Shown in pieces: positions 19,315 through 35,435 of a stretch of DNA of 64,000 bases (the stretch's first letter is position 1; each line of letters starts with the position of its first letter). Under the pieces are notes generated by a model. That model saw only the letters and a program-made list of their open reading frames with translations, had not been told where the DNA came from and did no database searches. This DNA is from Rhodococcus sp. IEGM 1409 (GTDB taxonomy: Bacteria > Actinomycetota > Actinomycetes > Mycobacteriales > Mycobacteriaceae): contig NZ_JASHKN010000004.1 of the NCBI RefSeq assembly GCF_030056735.1, positions 153,412 through 217,411 of the forward strand. The letters run 5' to 3'. The translations under genes were made by a program, and so were the position numbers.

Positions 19315-20013
19315 ATGCGCACAAGGCTTTTCGTCGCTGCGGCAGCCTGTTTGGCGGCTGTGGCTGCAGGGGCAGGCGTCGCCGGCGCCGCGCCTGCACC
19401 ATCGTCGGTGGCACTGGGCGGGGGCTCAGGAATCCTGCTGCCGGACGTGGATCATTCCGATCCTGAGCAAGTTGCTGCCTGCACATTGACCGCGGTTGGA
19501 TACGACAATGCCGGTTCGCTCGTGGCACTCACCGCCGGACACTGCGGAGTTGTCGGGGACCGGGTGTTCGCCGAATACCTGCCCGAAGCCGGTCCTATCG
19601 GCCGATTCACCTACTCGAGTCCGGTCTCGGACATCGCCGTAATCGATCTCGACGACGCAAAGGTTGCCCCGCTGCGTACCGTCGGCGGCACGACGATCAG
19701 CGGAATCGGCGCTCCGCCGGCACCGGGCACGATCGTGTGCAAGGAAGGCCGCTCGACCGGCAACACATGCGGTATCACCTGGGGTTACGACTCCGTCTAC
19801 GGTGAGATCGTCGAGCACACGTGCTCGATCCCCGGTGACTCGGGTGGACCACTCGTCGTCGGTGATCGCCTGGTGGGGTTGATCAGTAACGGCTTCCCGC
19901 CGTACTGCTTCGAGCCGCTTCCGCCGCCGTTCCATGCTCCCGACAACTCGGCGGACATCAACATCGGTTTGGCTGACATCAACGCCAACGGTGGAGGATT
20001 CCGCCTGTTCTAG
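19315..20013 (+). CDS. Secreted trypsin-like serine protease (S1 family)
   Basis: A 232-aa protein. A Sec signal peptide (MRTRLFVAAAACLAAVAAGA, probable cleavage near residue 26 after AGA) is followed by a chymotrypsin-fold domain. His76 is in LTAGHCG, Asp106 in SDIAVIDLDD and Ser176 in PGDSGGPLV, so the triad is complete. Cys pairs 56/77, 142/152 and 170/198 are plausible disulfides. There is no pro-domain and no membrane anchor. The preceding 226-bp gap has no recognisable element, and a strong hairpin follows. It is a stand-alone exported protease with unknown targets. Confidence 0.9.
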   Translation: MRTRLFVAAAACLAAVAAGAGVAGAAPAPSSVALGGGSGILLPDVDHSDPEQVAACTLTAVGYDNAGSLVALTAGHCGVVGDRVFAEYLPEAGPIGRFTYSSPVSDIAVIDLDDAKVAPLRTVGGTTISGIGAPPAPGTIVCKEGRSTGNTCGITWGYDSVYGEIVEHTCSIPGDSGGPLVVGDRLVGLISNGFPPYCFEPLPPPFHAPDNSADINIGLADINANGGGFRLF

Positions 20014-20030
20014 ACCCACAAGTACTGCGC

Positions 20031-20065
20031 AGATGGCCCACACGCATCGTGCGTGTGGGCCATCT
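20031..20065 (+). terminator. Strong hairpin terminator after the S1 protease gene
   Basis: A perfect 16-bp stem (AGATGGCCCACACGCA at 20031-20046 pairing with 20050-20065) around a 3-nt TCG loop, 18 bp after the stop codon. The following bases are only modestly T-rich, so termination strength is uncertain, but position and stability fit. Confidence 0.75.
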
Positions 20066-20124
20066 GTGTTCACCTGGAGGGCCACTGTGACAACTGAGGT
20101 CTGCGACGTGGAAAGATGGTCGGC

Positions 20125-21312
20125 GTGCTGCGTTGGATAACTGCCGGAGAATCCCATGGTCCCGCCCTCGTCGCGATGCTCGAGGGCATGGTCGCGGGGG
20201 TCGAAGTGACCTCTGAGGCCATCTCGTCCGAACTTGCCCGTCGTCGACTCGGTTACGGCCGAGGCGCGCGGATGAAGTTCGAGGCCGACAAGGTCACCAT
20301 CATCGGCGGTGTCCGCCACGGATTTACGCTCGGTGGCCCCGTGGCCATCGAAATCGGCAACACCGAGTGGCCCAAATGGGAAACCATCATGTCCGCCGAC
20401 CCGGTCGACCCGGACCTGCTCGCCGATCAGGCTCGCAATGCCCCGCTGACGCGCCCGCGTCCCGGACACGCCGATTACAGCGGCATGCTCAAGTACGGCT
20501 TCAACGATGCGCGTCCCGTCCTCGAACGCGCCAGCGCTCGCGAGACCGCAGCCCGCGTAGCCGCTGGAACCGTCGCGCGGTCGTTCCTGCGTCAGGTATT
20601 CGGTGCCGAGGTCGTTTCACACGTTATTTCCATCGGTGCTTCCGAGCCGTACGTCGGACCCGTGCCGGAGGGCAAGGATCTCGATGCGATCGACGCGAGC
20701 CCGGTCCGCGCATTCGACAAGGCTGCAGAAGAGTCGATGATCGCCGAAATCGAATCGGCCAAGAAGGACGGCGACACCCTCGGCGGCGTCGTCGAGGTCG
20801 TCATCCACGGCCTGCCGGTCGGACTCGGCACTTTCGTCAGTGGCGCCGAGCGTCTTGATTCACGACTTGCCGCTGCCCTCATGGGAATTCAGGCCATCAA
20901 GGGTGTCGAGGTCGGTGACGGCTTCGAAACCGCGCGTCGTCGTGGCAGCGAGGCTCACGACGAAATCCGTCCGGGCCCGGACGGCATCGTGCGCTCCACC
21001 AACCGCGCAGGCGGTATCGAAGGTGGCATGACCAATGGTGAGGCTCTGCGAGTTCGCGCCGCGATGAAGCCGATCTCGACTGTTCCGCGCGCTCTGGCGA
21101 CGGTCGACATGGAGAGCGGCGAAGAAGCCGTGGCCATCCACCAGCGCAGCGACGTGTGCGCGGTTCCGGCCGCCGGCGTCGTCGCCGAGTCGATGGTTGC
21201 GCTTGTCGTCGCTCAGGCCGCACTCGAAAAGTTCGGTGGTGATTCCATTGCTGAAACCACTGCCAACTACCGTCGTTACGCCGAGGGCATCGCAGCCCGA
21301 CCGCCTCGATAG
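20125..21312 (+). CDS. aroC: Chorismate synthase
   Basis: About 395 aa; last step of the shikimate pathway, FMN-dependent conversion of EPSP to chorismate. The N-terminus [14 protein letters not shown] is the family signature. [27 protein letters not shown] and the C-terminal [13 protein letters not shown] carry the conserved basic and FMN contacts. I chose GTG 20125 rather than ATG 20116 because GGAAAG (20110-20115) is 9 nt from the GTG and overlaps the ATG, and because mycobacterial AroC starts at [11 protein letters not shown]. First gene of aroC-aroK-aroB-aroQ. Confidence 0.97.
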   Translation: MLRWITAGESHGPALVAMLEGMVAGVEVTSEAISSELARRRLGYGRGARMKFEADKVTIIGGVRHGFTLGGPVAIEIGNTEWPKWETIMSADPVDPDLLADQARNAPLTRPRPGHADYSGMLKYGFNDARPVLERASARETAARVAAGTVARSFLRQVFGAEVVSHVISIGASEPYVGPVPEGKDLDAIDASPVRAFDKAAEESMIAEIESAKKDGDTLGGVVEVVIHGLPVGLGTFVSGAERLDSRLAAALMGIQAIKGVEVGDGFETARRRGSEAHDEIRPGPDGIVRSTNRAGGIEGGMTNGEALRVRAAMKPISTVPRALATVDMESGEEAVAIHQRSDVCAVPAAGVVAESMVALVVAQAALEKFGGDSIAETTANYRRYAEGIAARPPR

Positions 21313-21325
21313 GACTCACGTATCG

Positions 21326-23395
<2,070 letters not shown>

Positions 23396-23423
23396 CCGAA
23401 GCCAAGTCGAAAGTACAGCCATA

Positions 23424-23464
23424 CGAATGCGGCCCCGAGGAAAATTTCCTCGGGGCCGCATTCG
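23424..23464. terminator. Bidirectional terminator between aroQ and the B-4DMT gene
   Basis: A perfect 20-bp stem: CGAATGCGGCCCCGAGGAAA (23424-23443), a single A loop and the exact complement 23445-23464. It lies between convergent genes. The A/T-rich top of the stem and lack of a long T-tract make it unusual in form, but the stem is very stable. Confidence 0.85.
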
Positions 23465-23482
23465 GTTGTGTCGACGGTGGTG

Positions 23483-24091
23483 TTACTGCTCGCGCTTGCC
23501 CAGATCGATCGCCGGGAAGACCGCGGTATCGGCGTCGGATTCCTCGACGGACATGGCGGCTCCGCTGTATGCGTGCTGCTCGGTGGGGGAGTCGTAGCCC
23601 TCGCTGACAGGCACCGGTTCGCGATGACGCTCGTGGGTCGGGGTCTGCGGAGCTGTTCCGTTCTTGCGCTGTTCACGGCTGACGAAGAAGCGTCCGACGG
23701 TGATGGCGACCATGGCGGGGACGAAGATGAGAAGGATCGTGAACGCCGCACCAGAGGTCACCTCGAAGAACAAGCCCTGCTGAGTCAGTTCGAGGGAGGG
23801 GACCAGGCTGAGTGCCCAGCTGGCAGCGCCGGCGACGAATCCGCCGACCAGTGCAGCCTTGAGCCACAGCATGGTCAGATCGGCGCCGTCTTCGGGTTCG
23901 GGGAAGTCTCGGCGGTCACGAATGCCGTCGATACCACCCCAGATCGCGGCGAAGACGATGACGATCAACAGGGACAGCCAGCGCAGGGTGGACCCCTGAA
24001 GTGGCCATTGTGCGATTGCTGCACCGAGCAACGCACGAAACACAACATGTATCAGGGCCATGCCGAGGCCACGTACCAACCACGCATTCAT
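23483..24091 (-). CDS. B-4DMT family membrane protein (Rv2536-like)
   Basis: A 202-aa protein with four hydrophobic helices in the first ~140 residues (MALIHVVFRALLGAAIAQ, LRWLSLLIVIVFAAIWGG, LWLKAALVGGFVAGAAS, FTILLIFVPAMVAITVG). A polar, Glu/Thr-rich cytoplasmic tail follows. It matches the actinobacterial membrane protein found between aroQ and pepQ in mycobacteria (Rv2536), including orientation. The transporter name is a family label only; no substrate is known. A TAGGCT hexamer (24098-24103, minus strand) 6 nt before the ATG suggests leaderless transcription. Confidence 0.82.
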   Translation of the reverse strand: MNAWLVRGLGMALIHVVFRALLGAAIAQWPLQGSTLRWLSLLIVIVFAAIWGGIDGIRDRRDFPEPEDGADLTMLWLKAALVGGFVAGAASWALSLVPSLELTQQGLFFEVTSGAAFTILLIFVPAMVAITVGRFFVSREQRKNGTAPQTPTHERHREPVPVSEGYDSPTEQHAYSGAAMSVEESDADTAVFPAIDLGKREQ

Positions 24092-24097
24092 GGGTAC

Positions 24098-24103
24098 AGC
24101 CTA
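24098..24103 (-). promoter_or_regulatory. -10 element (TAGGCT) for the leaderless B-4DMT gene
   Basis: On the minus strand TAGGCT, then 6 nt, then ATG at 24091. Divergent from the pepQ -10 located 88 bp away. Confidence 0.5.
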
Positions 24104-24190
24104 ACTAGAACCCATTACACCTTGTGGCCTAACCCACACTTATTGCTGTAACCGTGAGTTTCGAGTTGATCGGCGGGTCTGCGCGGGCGG

Positions 24191-24196
24191 TAGGTT
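24191..24196 (+). promoter_or_regulatory. -10 element (TAGGTT) for leaderless pepQ
   Basis: TAGGTT, then 6 nt (CGAGGG), then ATG at 24203. This is the leaderless spacing, though GAGGG alone could also act as a very close ribosome site. Confidence 0.5.
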
Positions 24197-24202
24197 CGAG
24201 GG

Positions 24203-25297
24203 ATGCCGGTCGACTTCAGAACACGCCGTGAATCCCTCAGACGCCTCCTCGCGGAGCGCGAACTCGACGCGATTCTCGTCACAGATCTCCTCAACATCAG
24301 ATACCTCACCGGATTCACCGGTTCGAATGCGGCGCTCGTCGTCAGTGCGTCCGATTCGGCGTCCGACGAACGCGCGACGGTGATCTGCACCGACGGTCGT
24401 TACGTGACGCAGGTGGCGGAGCAGGTGCCGGACCTTCGTGCCGAAATCGCCCGTTCGAGTGCTGCGCACTTGATCGAGACGTCCAAGGTGCCCGTTCTCG
24501 CGTTCGAGTCACATGTAGCGACATTCGCCGAACATCGGGCATGGAACGAGGCAGCGCCGAAGATCAGGTTCGAACCGGTGAGCGGCCTTGTCGAACAGTT
24601 GCGCATGGTCAAGGACGAGCACGAGGTGGAGTTGTTGCGCGCCGCGTGCACCGCAGCCGATGTTGCGTTGGCGCAGTTGATCGCTCGCGGTGGCCTGCGA
24701 CCTGGCCGAACGGAACGAGAGGTCGGCCGCGAGCTGGAAAACCTGATGCTCGACAACGGCGCAGACGGTATCTCCTTCGAGACGATCGTGGCGGCCGGCG
24801 CCAACTCGGCAATTCCACATCACCGGCCGACCGGCGCGATTCTTGCGTCGGGCGACTTCGTGAAACTCGACTTCGGAGCTCAGGTCGGCGGGTACCACTC
24901 GGACATGACCCGGACCTACGTGCTCGAGGCCGTTTCCGATTGGCAACGGGAGATTTACGAGCTCGTCGCGCGTTCGCAAGCTGCCGGTTGTGACGCCCTC
25001 GCTCCGGGTGTCGAATGCGCGGCAGTCGACGCCGCCGCCCGTGCGGTGATCGACGATGCAGGCTACGGCGAGTTGTTCCTTCACGGCCTCGGCCACGGTG
25101 TGGGCCTCGAAATCCACGAAGCACCGGGGATCGGCAAGCTCGGCACCGGTACACTTCTTTCCGGCGCGGCGGTGACCGTCGAGCCGGGCGTGTACTTCTC
25201 CGGGCGCGGAGGTGTACGGATCGAGGACACGCTCGTTGTTCGTGAGCAGGGGCCAGAGCTGCTCACACTGACCGCAAAAGACCTTACCGTCGTCTGA
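24203..25297 (+). CDS. pepQ: Xaa-Pro dipeptidase/aminopeptidase (M24 family)
   Basis: A 364-aa cytosolic metallopeptidase with pita-bread fold that releases N-terminal residues next to proline. The N-terminal creatinase domain (residues 1-130) contains [20 protein letters not shown]. The catalytic domain has the two-metal ligands Asp in [19 protein letters not shown], His in [13 protein letters not shown], Glu in VTVEPGVYF and the last Glu in GVRIEDT. First gene of pepQ-efp-nusB, the conserved actinobacterial order. Confidence 0.94.
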   Translation: MPVDFRTRRESLRRLLAERELDAILVTDLLNIRYLTGFTGSNAALVVSASDSASDERATVICTDGRYVTQVAEQVPDLRAEIARSSAAHLIETSKVPVLAFESHVATFAEHRAWNEAAPKIRFEPVSGLVEQLRMVKDEHEVELLRAACTAADVALAQLIARGGLRPGRTEREVGRELENLMLDNGADGISFETIVAAGANSAIPHHRPTGAILASGDFVKLDFGAQVGGYHSDMTRTYVLEAVSDWQREIYELVARSQAAGCDALAPGVECAAVDAAARAVIDDAGYGELFLHGLGHGVGLEIHEAPGIGKLGTGTLLSGAAVTVEPGVYFSGRGGVRIEDTLVVREQGPELLTLTAKDLTVV

Positions 25298-25331
25298 GAC
25301 GGTTTCCCGACCCCTAGGAGACGCGAAGCAA

Positions 25332-25895
25332 GTGGCTTCCACCAGTGATTTCAAGAATGGTCTGGTTCTGCAGATCGAAGGCCAGCTGTGGACGATCATC
25401 GAGTTCCAGCACGTCAAGCCCGGCAAGGGCCCTGCCTTCGTGCGCACCAAGCTCAAGAACGTGCTCTCGGGCAAGGTAGTGGACAAGACGTTCAACGCCG
25501 GTGTGAAGGTCGAGACCGCCACGGTCGACCGTCGTGACATGACCTACCTGTACCACGACGGCAGCGACTACATCTTCATGGACGGCGACACCTACGACCA
25601 GGTGTCGATCAGCGAAGCCACCGTCGGCGACCAGTCGCGTTTCCTGCTCGAGAACATGGCAGTCCAGGTCGCAACCCACGAGGACGTTCCCCTCTTCGTC
25701 GAGCTTCCGGTCACCGTCGAGCTCGTTGTCAAGCACACCGATCCCGGCCTGCAGGGCGACCGCTCCACCGGCGGCACCAAGCCTGCCACCCTCGAGACCG
25801 GTGCCGAGATCAACGTCCCGCTCTTCATCAACACCGGTGACAAGCTCAAGGTCGATTCCCGTGACGGCAACTACCTCGGGCGTGTGAATTCCTGA
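25332..25895 (+). CDS. efp: Translation elongation factor P
   Basis: A 187-aa three-domain OB-fold factor that relieves ribosome stalling at polyproline. The N-terminus [19 protein letters not shown] is standard. The loop that carries the modified residue reads [15 protein letters not shown], with Lys at the tip (residue ~34), the unmodified or lysine-type actinobacterial version rather than the Arg-type. The C-terminal signature is [16 protein letters not shown] start; it abuts nusB with no spacer. Confidence 0.97.
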   Translation: MASTSDFKNGLVLQIEGQLWTIIEFQHVKPGKGPAFVRTKLKNVLSGKVVDKTFNAGVKVETATVDRRDMTYLYHDGSDYIFMDGDTYDQVSISEATVGDQSRFLLENMAVQVATHEDVPLFVELPVTVELVVKHTDPGLQGDRSTGGTKPATLETGAEINVPLFINTGDKLKVDSRDGNYLGRVNS

Positions 25896-26393
25896 GTGTC
25901 CGGCACACATAAGAAACTCGGTGCACGCCACAAGGCGCGCAAGCGTGCCGTCGACTTCCTCTTCGAAGCCGAAGCACGTGACCTCGATCCGGTCGCACTT
26001 GCATCGGAGCGTTCCGACCTGTCCGTCAAGGACGACGCGGTAGCGCCCGTCGCGGCCTACACCGTCACGTTGGTGTCCGGAGTTGCGGAGAACCTGGATC
26101 GCATCGATCAGGTCATCTCCTCGCATCTGCAGGATTGGACGCTCGAGCGTCTGCCCGCAGTGGACCGCGCAATTCTGCGTATCGCGGTGTGGGAGCTCTT
26201 CCACGCGACGGACGTTCCGCCGGTTGTCGCCGTGGACGAGGCCGTCGAACTCGCGAAGCAGCTTTCGACGGACGATTCTCCGGGATTCGTCAACGGAATC
26301 CTCGGGCAGGTTGTTCTCGTTGCGCCGCAGGTTCGATCGGCTGCAGCCGCGACATCTCAGCGAGCGCAGGAATCGGATTCGGGTACCGAGTAG
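25896..26393 (+). CDS. nusB: Transcription antitermination factor NusB
   Basis: A 165-aa all-helical protein that binds the boxA RNA of rRNA operons with NusE/S10. It opens with [21 protein letters not shown] (RNA-binding arginines) and has [33 protein letters not shown], the core family block, plus [10 protein letters not shown] near the C-terminus. GTG start immediately after the efp TGA, so translation is coupled. Confidence 0.96.
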   Translation: MSGTHKKLGARHKARKRAVDFLFEAEARDLDPVALASERSDLSVKDDAVAPVAAYTVTLVSGVAENLDRIDQVISSHLQDWTLERLPAVDRAILRIAVWELFHATDVPPVVAVDEAVELAKQLSTDDSPGFVNGILGQVVLVAPQVRSAAAATSQRAQESDSGTE

Positions 26394-26410
26394 CAAGTTT
26401 TGTTCCACCA

Positions 26411-26516
26411 CCCGCCGTGCGAGTCGCACAAGTGTCACTGTGCGAGTCGCACAAGTGTCACTGTGCGAGTTGTGTGTCTGCACACAACCGGTCCCAGTGA
26501 TCGCTCGCACGGCGGG
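26411..26516. repeat. 106-bp nested repeat element between nusB and pyrR
   Basis: The outer 13-bp perfect inverted repeats are CCCGCCGTGCGAG (26411-26423) and CTCGCACGGCGGG (26504-26516). Inside are tandem copies of a 23-bp unit at 26417-26439 and 26440-26462 plus 8 bp of a third. Each unit is itself two small palindromes (GTGCGA-G-TCGCAC and AGTG-T-CACT). They are followed by a hairpin, GTTGTGTG (26469-26476) and CACACAAC (26481-26488) around TCTG. No target-site duplication is evident, so this is not clearly a mobile element. It may terminate nusB transcription or belong to the pyr promoter region. Confidence 0.75.
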
Positions 26517-26570
26517 ATCAGGTCTGTCGGCTGATAGGGTGGGGACCGTCAGACATCCTTTAACGATCCG

Positions 26571-28179
<1,609 letters not shown>

Positions 28180-28205
28180 CGAGAAACGAGAACGGAGAAT
28201 CACCC

Positions 28206-29513
28206 GTGAGTGTCCTGCTCCGCGGAGTCCTGATCTACGGGGAAGGGGAGCCCACCGACGTACTCGTCGGCGAGGGCACCATCCTCGAGATCGGCGTGAA
28301 CCTCGATCCGGCCACGGCGTCCGAGGTGATCGACGCCGGCGGGCAGATTCTGCTTCCTGGCTTCGTGGACCTGCACACACATCTGCGTGAGCCCGGTCGC
28401 GAGGATACCGAGACCATCGAAACCGGCAGCTCGGCAGCCGCTCTGGGTGGATACACCGCAGTCTTCGCGATGGCCAACACGAGCCCTGTCGCCGATTCGG
28501 TAGTCATCACCGATCATGTGTGGCGACGTGGGCAGGAAGTCGGCCTCGTCGACGTCCATCCCGTCGGCGCAGTCACAGCGGGCCTGGAAGGCAAACAACT
28601 CGCCGAGATGGCCACCATGGCGGCCGGCGTCGGCAAGGTCAAGATGTTCTCCGACGACGGCCACTGCGTCTACGACCCACTGATCATGCGTCGCGCGCTC
28701 GAATACTCCAGCTCGCTGGGCGTTCTGATCGCGCAGCACGCCGAAGAGCCGCGCCTGACGGTCGGTGCGGTTGCGCACGAGGGTCCCACCGCCGCACGCC
28801 TCGGCCTGGCCGGGTGGCCGCGAGCAGCCGAAGAATCGATCGTGGCACGCGACGCGCTGCTCGCGCGTGACGCCGGTGCCCGCGTTCACATCTGCCACGC
28901 ATCCACCGCCGGAACCGTCGAACTCGTGAAGTGGGCTCGCAGCCAAGGGATTTCGATCACCGCCGAGGTCACGCCACATCACCTGCTCCTCGACGATTCA
29001 CGTCTCGAGACGTACGACGCGATCAACAAGGTCAACCCGCCTTTGCGTGAGGCCAGCGATGTTGCTGCCCTGCGCAAGGGACTGGCCGAGGGCATCATCG
29101 ACTGTGTCGCGACCGACCATGCTCCGCACGCCGAGCAGGACAAGTGCTGCGAATTCGCGGCTGCTCGCCCCGGAATGCTCGGCCTCGAGACAGCGCTCTC
29201 GATCATCGTCGAGACGATGGTCCAGCCTGGCCTGCTGGACTGGCGCGGTGTCGCCCGGGTCATGAGTGAGCGCCCCGCGGCAATTGTCGGCCTCGATGAT
29301 CAGGGCCGCCCCATCGAGGTGGGGGAGCCCGCCAACCTGACATTGGTCGATCCTTCGACCGAGTGGACGGTCCACGGCCCCGATCTGGCGAGTGTCGCGC
29401 ATAACACTCCGTACGAGTCGATGACATTGCCCGCTCGGGTCACGACCACACTGTTACGTGGCCGCATCACCGCACACGACGGGAATGTGCGGCTGCGGAG
29501 TAGCGAGGAGTAG
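28206..29513 (+). CDS. pyrC: Dihydroorotase
   Basis: About 435 aa, type I amidohydrolase that closes carbamoyl-aspartate to dihydroorotate. The metal site includes [10 protein letters not shown] (HxH, about 57-66), [28 protein letters not shown] and the catalytic Asp in [12 protein letters not shown] chose GTG 28206 (SVLLRGV) because GGAGAAT lies 6 nt upstream and homologues start there. A second in-frame GTG at 28176 overlaps the pyrB stop and would add ten residues. Confidence 0.96.
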   Translation: MSVLLRGVLIYGEGEPTDVLVGEGTILEIGVNLDPATASEVIDAGGQILLPGFVDLHTHLREPGREDTETIETGSSAAALGGYTAVFAMANTSPVADSVVITDHVWRRGQEVGLVDVHPVGAVTAGLEGKQLAEMATMAAGVGKVKMFSDDGHCVYDPLIMRRALEYSSSLGVLIAQHAEEPRLTVGAVAHEGPTAARLGLAGWPRAAEESIVARDALLARDAGARVHICHASTAGTVELVKWARSQGISITAEVTPHHLLLDDSRLETYDAINKVNPPLREASDVAALRKGLAEGIIDCVATDHAPHAEQDKCCEFAAARPGMLGLETALSIIVETMVQPGLLDWRGVARVMSERPAAIVGLDDQGRPIEVGEPANLTLVDPSTEWTVHGPDLASVAHNTPYESMTLPARVTTTLLRGRITAHDGNVRLRSSEE

Positions 29514-29519
29514 CGCGTC

Positions 29520-30086
29520 ATGGACAGAGCACTGTGGATCATCGGTCTGGCGATCTTCTGGGTCGCGATGATCGGCCTGATGTACGTCGGCTGGCGTGGA
29601 CGCGCTCGACGCCAGAAAGACAAGATCGGCGAGTTGCCGACGGTACCGGCAACTCTGGGTGAACTGCTCGTCCTGCCGACCACCGGCCTGTACGTCGGCA
29701 GCACCATTGCGCCCAGCTGGCAGGACCGTATCGCCGTCGGCGACCTCGGGTTTCGTGCCACCTGCGAGATCAGCCGCTACAGCGGCGGAATTCTCGTCGA
29801 GCGTGACGGTGCGTCGGCGATCTGGATCCCCGAGAAGTCGATCCGCGCGATCCGCACGGAGAACGGTCTCGCCGGCAAGGTCATGAGCAAGGACGGCGTC
29901 CTGGTGATCCGCTGGGAATTGCCGAGTGGAACCGAGATCGACACGGGCGTGCGCGGCGACGACAAGACGGTTTATCCGGACTGGGTCAAGCCGGTAACTG
30001 CTTCGAACAAGACTGCTTCGAACAAGACGAATGACAATGAAGACGCAAGCTCTGGCGACATCGAGCAGAACGGAAAGAACGCATGA
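29520..30086 (+). CDS. PH-like domain membrane protein of the pyr operon (Rv1382-like)
   Basis: A 188-aa protein with one N-terminal transmembrane helix (residues 4-25, ALWIIGLAIFWVAMIGLMYVGW), a basic stop-transfer segment (RGRARRQKDK) and a PH-like beta domain (about 45-160, LLVLPTTGLYVGSTIAP ... RWELPSGTEIDTG). The tail has a short repeat, TASNKTASNKTND. It lies between pyrC and carA, as Rv1382 does in M. tuberculosis, so association with pyrimidine genes is conserved, but its role is unknown. Overlaps carA by 4 bp. Confidence 0.82.
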   Translation: MDRALWIIGLAIFWVAMIGLMYVGWRGRARRQKDKIGELPTVPATLGELLVLPTTGLYVGSTIAPSWQDRIAVGDLGFRATCEISRYSGGILVERDGASAIWIPEKSIRAIRTENGLAGKVMSKDGVLVIRWELPSGTEIDTGVRGDDKTVYPDWVKPVTASNKTASNKTNDNEDASSGDIEQNGKNA

Positions 30087-31257
30087 GCGGCTTTGACAAC
30101 AGCCCCGCAGTACTGGTCCTCGAAGACGGACGGGTGTTCCGCGGAACCACCTTCGGTGCGGTTGGACAGACCCTGGGCGAAGCGGTGTTCAGCACCGGCA
30201 TGACCGGCTACCAGGAAACGCTCACCGATCCCAGCTACCACCGCCAGATCGTGGTCTCCACAGCGCCGCAGATCGGCAACACCGGCTGGAACGACGAAGA
30301 CGACGAGTCGGTCGGACCGACCGGTGAGCGCGCCGGCGCAAAGATCTGGGTCGCCGGCTACGTGGTCCGCGATCCTTCTCGGGTTACCTCGAGTTGGCGT
30401 GCCACGGGCTCGCTGCAGGCCAAGCTGGAAGAGCAGGGCATCGTCGGAATCGCCGGGATCGACACCCGCGCCCTGGTTCGCCACCTGCGCACCCGCGGCT
30501 CGATGAAGGCCGGTGTCTTTTCGGGTGAGGCAATCGCCGCCGCCGACGAACTGGTCCGACGAGTTCAGGATCAGCCGACCATGCTCGGCGCCGATCTTGC
30601 CGGTGAGGTCAGCACCACCAGCGGCTACGTCGTCGAGCCGAAGGGCGGCGAGGCGCTGTACACGGTGGCCGCCATCGACCTCGGCATCAAGACCAACACA
30701 CCGCGCATGTTCGCCGAGCGTGGCATCCGCGTCCACGTGCTGCCGTCCAACGCGTCGCTCGAACAGATCCTCGATCTCAAGGCCGACGGTGTGTTCCTCT
30801 CCAACGGCCCCGGTGACCCGGCCACCGCCGACGGCGCCGTCCACCTCACCAAAGAGGTCATCGGACAGGGCTTGCCACTGTTCGGTATCTGCTTCGGCAA
30901 CCAGATCCTGGGCCGCGCCCTCGGCCTGAGCACGTACAAGATGAAGTTCGGCCACCGCGGCATCAACATCCCGGTGATCGAGCATCAGACGGGTCGCATC
31001 GCGATCACCGCGCAGAACCACGGCTTCGCACTCGAAGGCGAAGCCGGTCAGGAATTCGACACCCCGTTCGGTCGCGCCGTGGTCAGCCACACCTGCGCAA
31101 ACGACGGAGCCGTCGAAGGTGTTCGCCTGCTGGACGATTCGGCCTTCTCGGTGCAGTACCACCCGGAGGCGGCAGCCGGCCCGCACGACGCTGCGTATCT
31201 CTTCGACCGCTTCACCAGCCTGCTCTCCGCACGGAAAGAAACCGGAGTCAAGAACTA

Positions 31258-31258
<1 letters not shown>
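30083..31258 (+). CDS. carA: Carbamoyl-phosphate synthase small (glutaminase) subunit
   Basis: A 391-aa class I glutamine amidotransferase that supplies ammonia to CarB. The N-terminal CPSase_sm domain includes [15 protein letters not shown] and [15 protein letters not shown]. The amidotransferase domain has the nucleophile Cys in [22 protein letters not shown], and the His/Glu dyad in [13 protein letters not shown]. It overlaps carB by 1 bp (TAATG). Confidence 0.97.
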
Positions 31259-34610
<3,352 letters not shown>

Positions 34611-34614
<4 letters not shown>

Positions 34615-35432
34615 GTCACAGTTGGGGGCATCGTCTCCGGTCCGCGATCGCGGACCGGGGGCGGCTGTGCGTCGGTATCGACCCGCATCCCGCACTTCTC
34701 GACGCGTGGGGACTGCCACGTACGGCCGAAGGCCTCGAGACTTTCGCCGAGATCTGCGTCGAGGCGTTCACCGGTGAGGTGGGGCTCGTCAAACCTCAGG
34801 TTGCGTTCTTCGAGGCGTACGGCAGCGCCGGCTTCGCCGTCTTGGAGCGGACCATCTCGGTCCTTCGCGATGCGGGAACGCTTGTCGTCGCGGACGCAAA
34901 GCGTGGTGACATCGGGTCGACCATGGACGCGTACGCGCAAGCCTGGTTGGGTGATTCGCCGTTGGCCTCCGACTCGGTCACCGTTTCGCCGTACCTGGGG
35001 TTCGGGGCGCTGGCTCCGACTCTCGAACTGGCAAGGCAGAACGCACGCGGGATCTTCGTGCTGGCACGAACCTCCAATCCAGAGGGTGGCGTACTTCAAC
35101 AGTCGACGGCCGACGGTGTGAGTGTGGCTCAGTCGATCGTGAACGCTGCAGTCGACGCCAACGCCGACGGCCGCGACACCGTCGGACTGGTGGTCGGTGC
35201 AACTCGCGACCACGGTCTGGACCTGTCCCAGTTCAGCGGCCCGATTCTCGCTCCGGGGCTCGGCGCGCAGGGCGCGACGGCAGCGGATCTCGCAGACATC
35301 TTCGCCGGCTCTACCGAACTCCTGCTGCCGAACACTTCCCGTGGTGTGCTCGAGCACGGTCCTTCGGTTTCGGCACTTCGGGAGGCAGCAATGCGTGACC
35401 GAGACGAGATCGAAGCCGCATTGGCGAACTGA
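34611..35432 (+). CDS. pyrF: Orotidine 5'-phosphate decarboxylase (type 2 subfamily)
   Basis: About 273 aa, the last step to [15 protein letters not shown] is the N-terminal signature, [11 protein letters not shown] follows, and the catalytic block is [19 protein letters not shown] with the Asp-Lys-Asp array. The length (over 260 aa) and sequence fit the mycobacterial-type PyrF. GTG 34611 overlaps the carB stop by 4 bp; homology begins right after it, which fixes the start. Confidence 0.96.
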
Positions 35433-35435
35433 TCC

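Noticed and set aside
26417-26470. Tandem 23-bp repeats as a CRISPR array
   Set aside because: Only 2.3 copies, directly abutting with no spacers, and no cas genes in the window.
26411-26516. Miniature transposon (MITE) interpretation of the terminal inverted repeats
   Set aside because: Flanks show no target-site duplication and the interior is tandem repeats; kept as an unexplained repeat instead.
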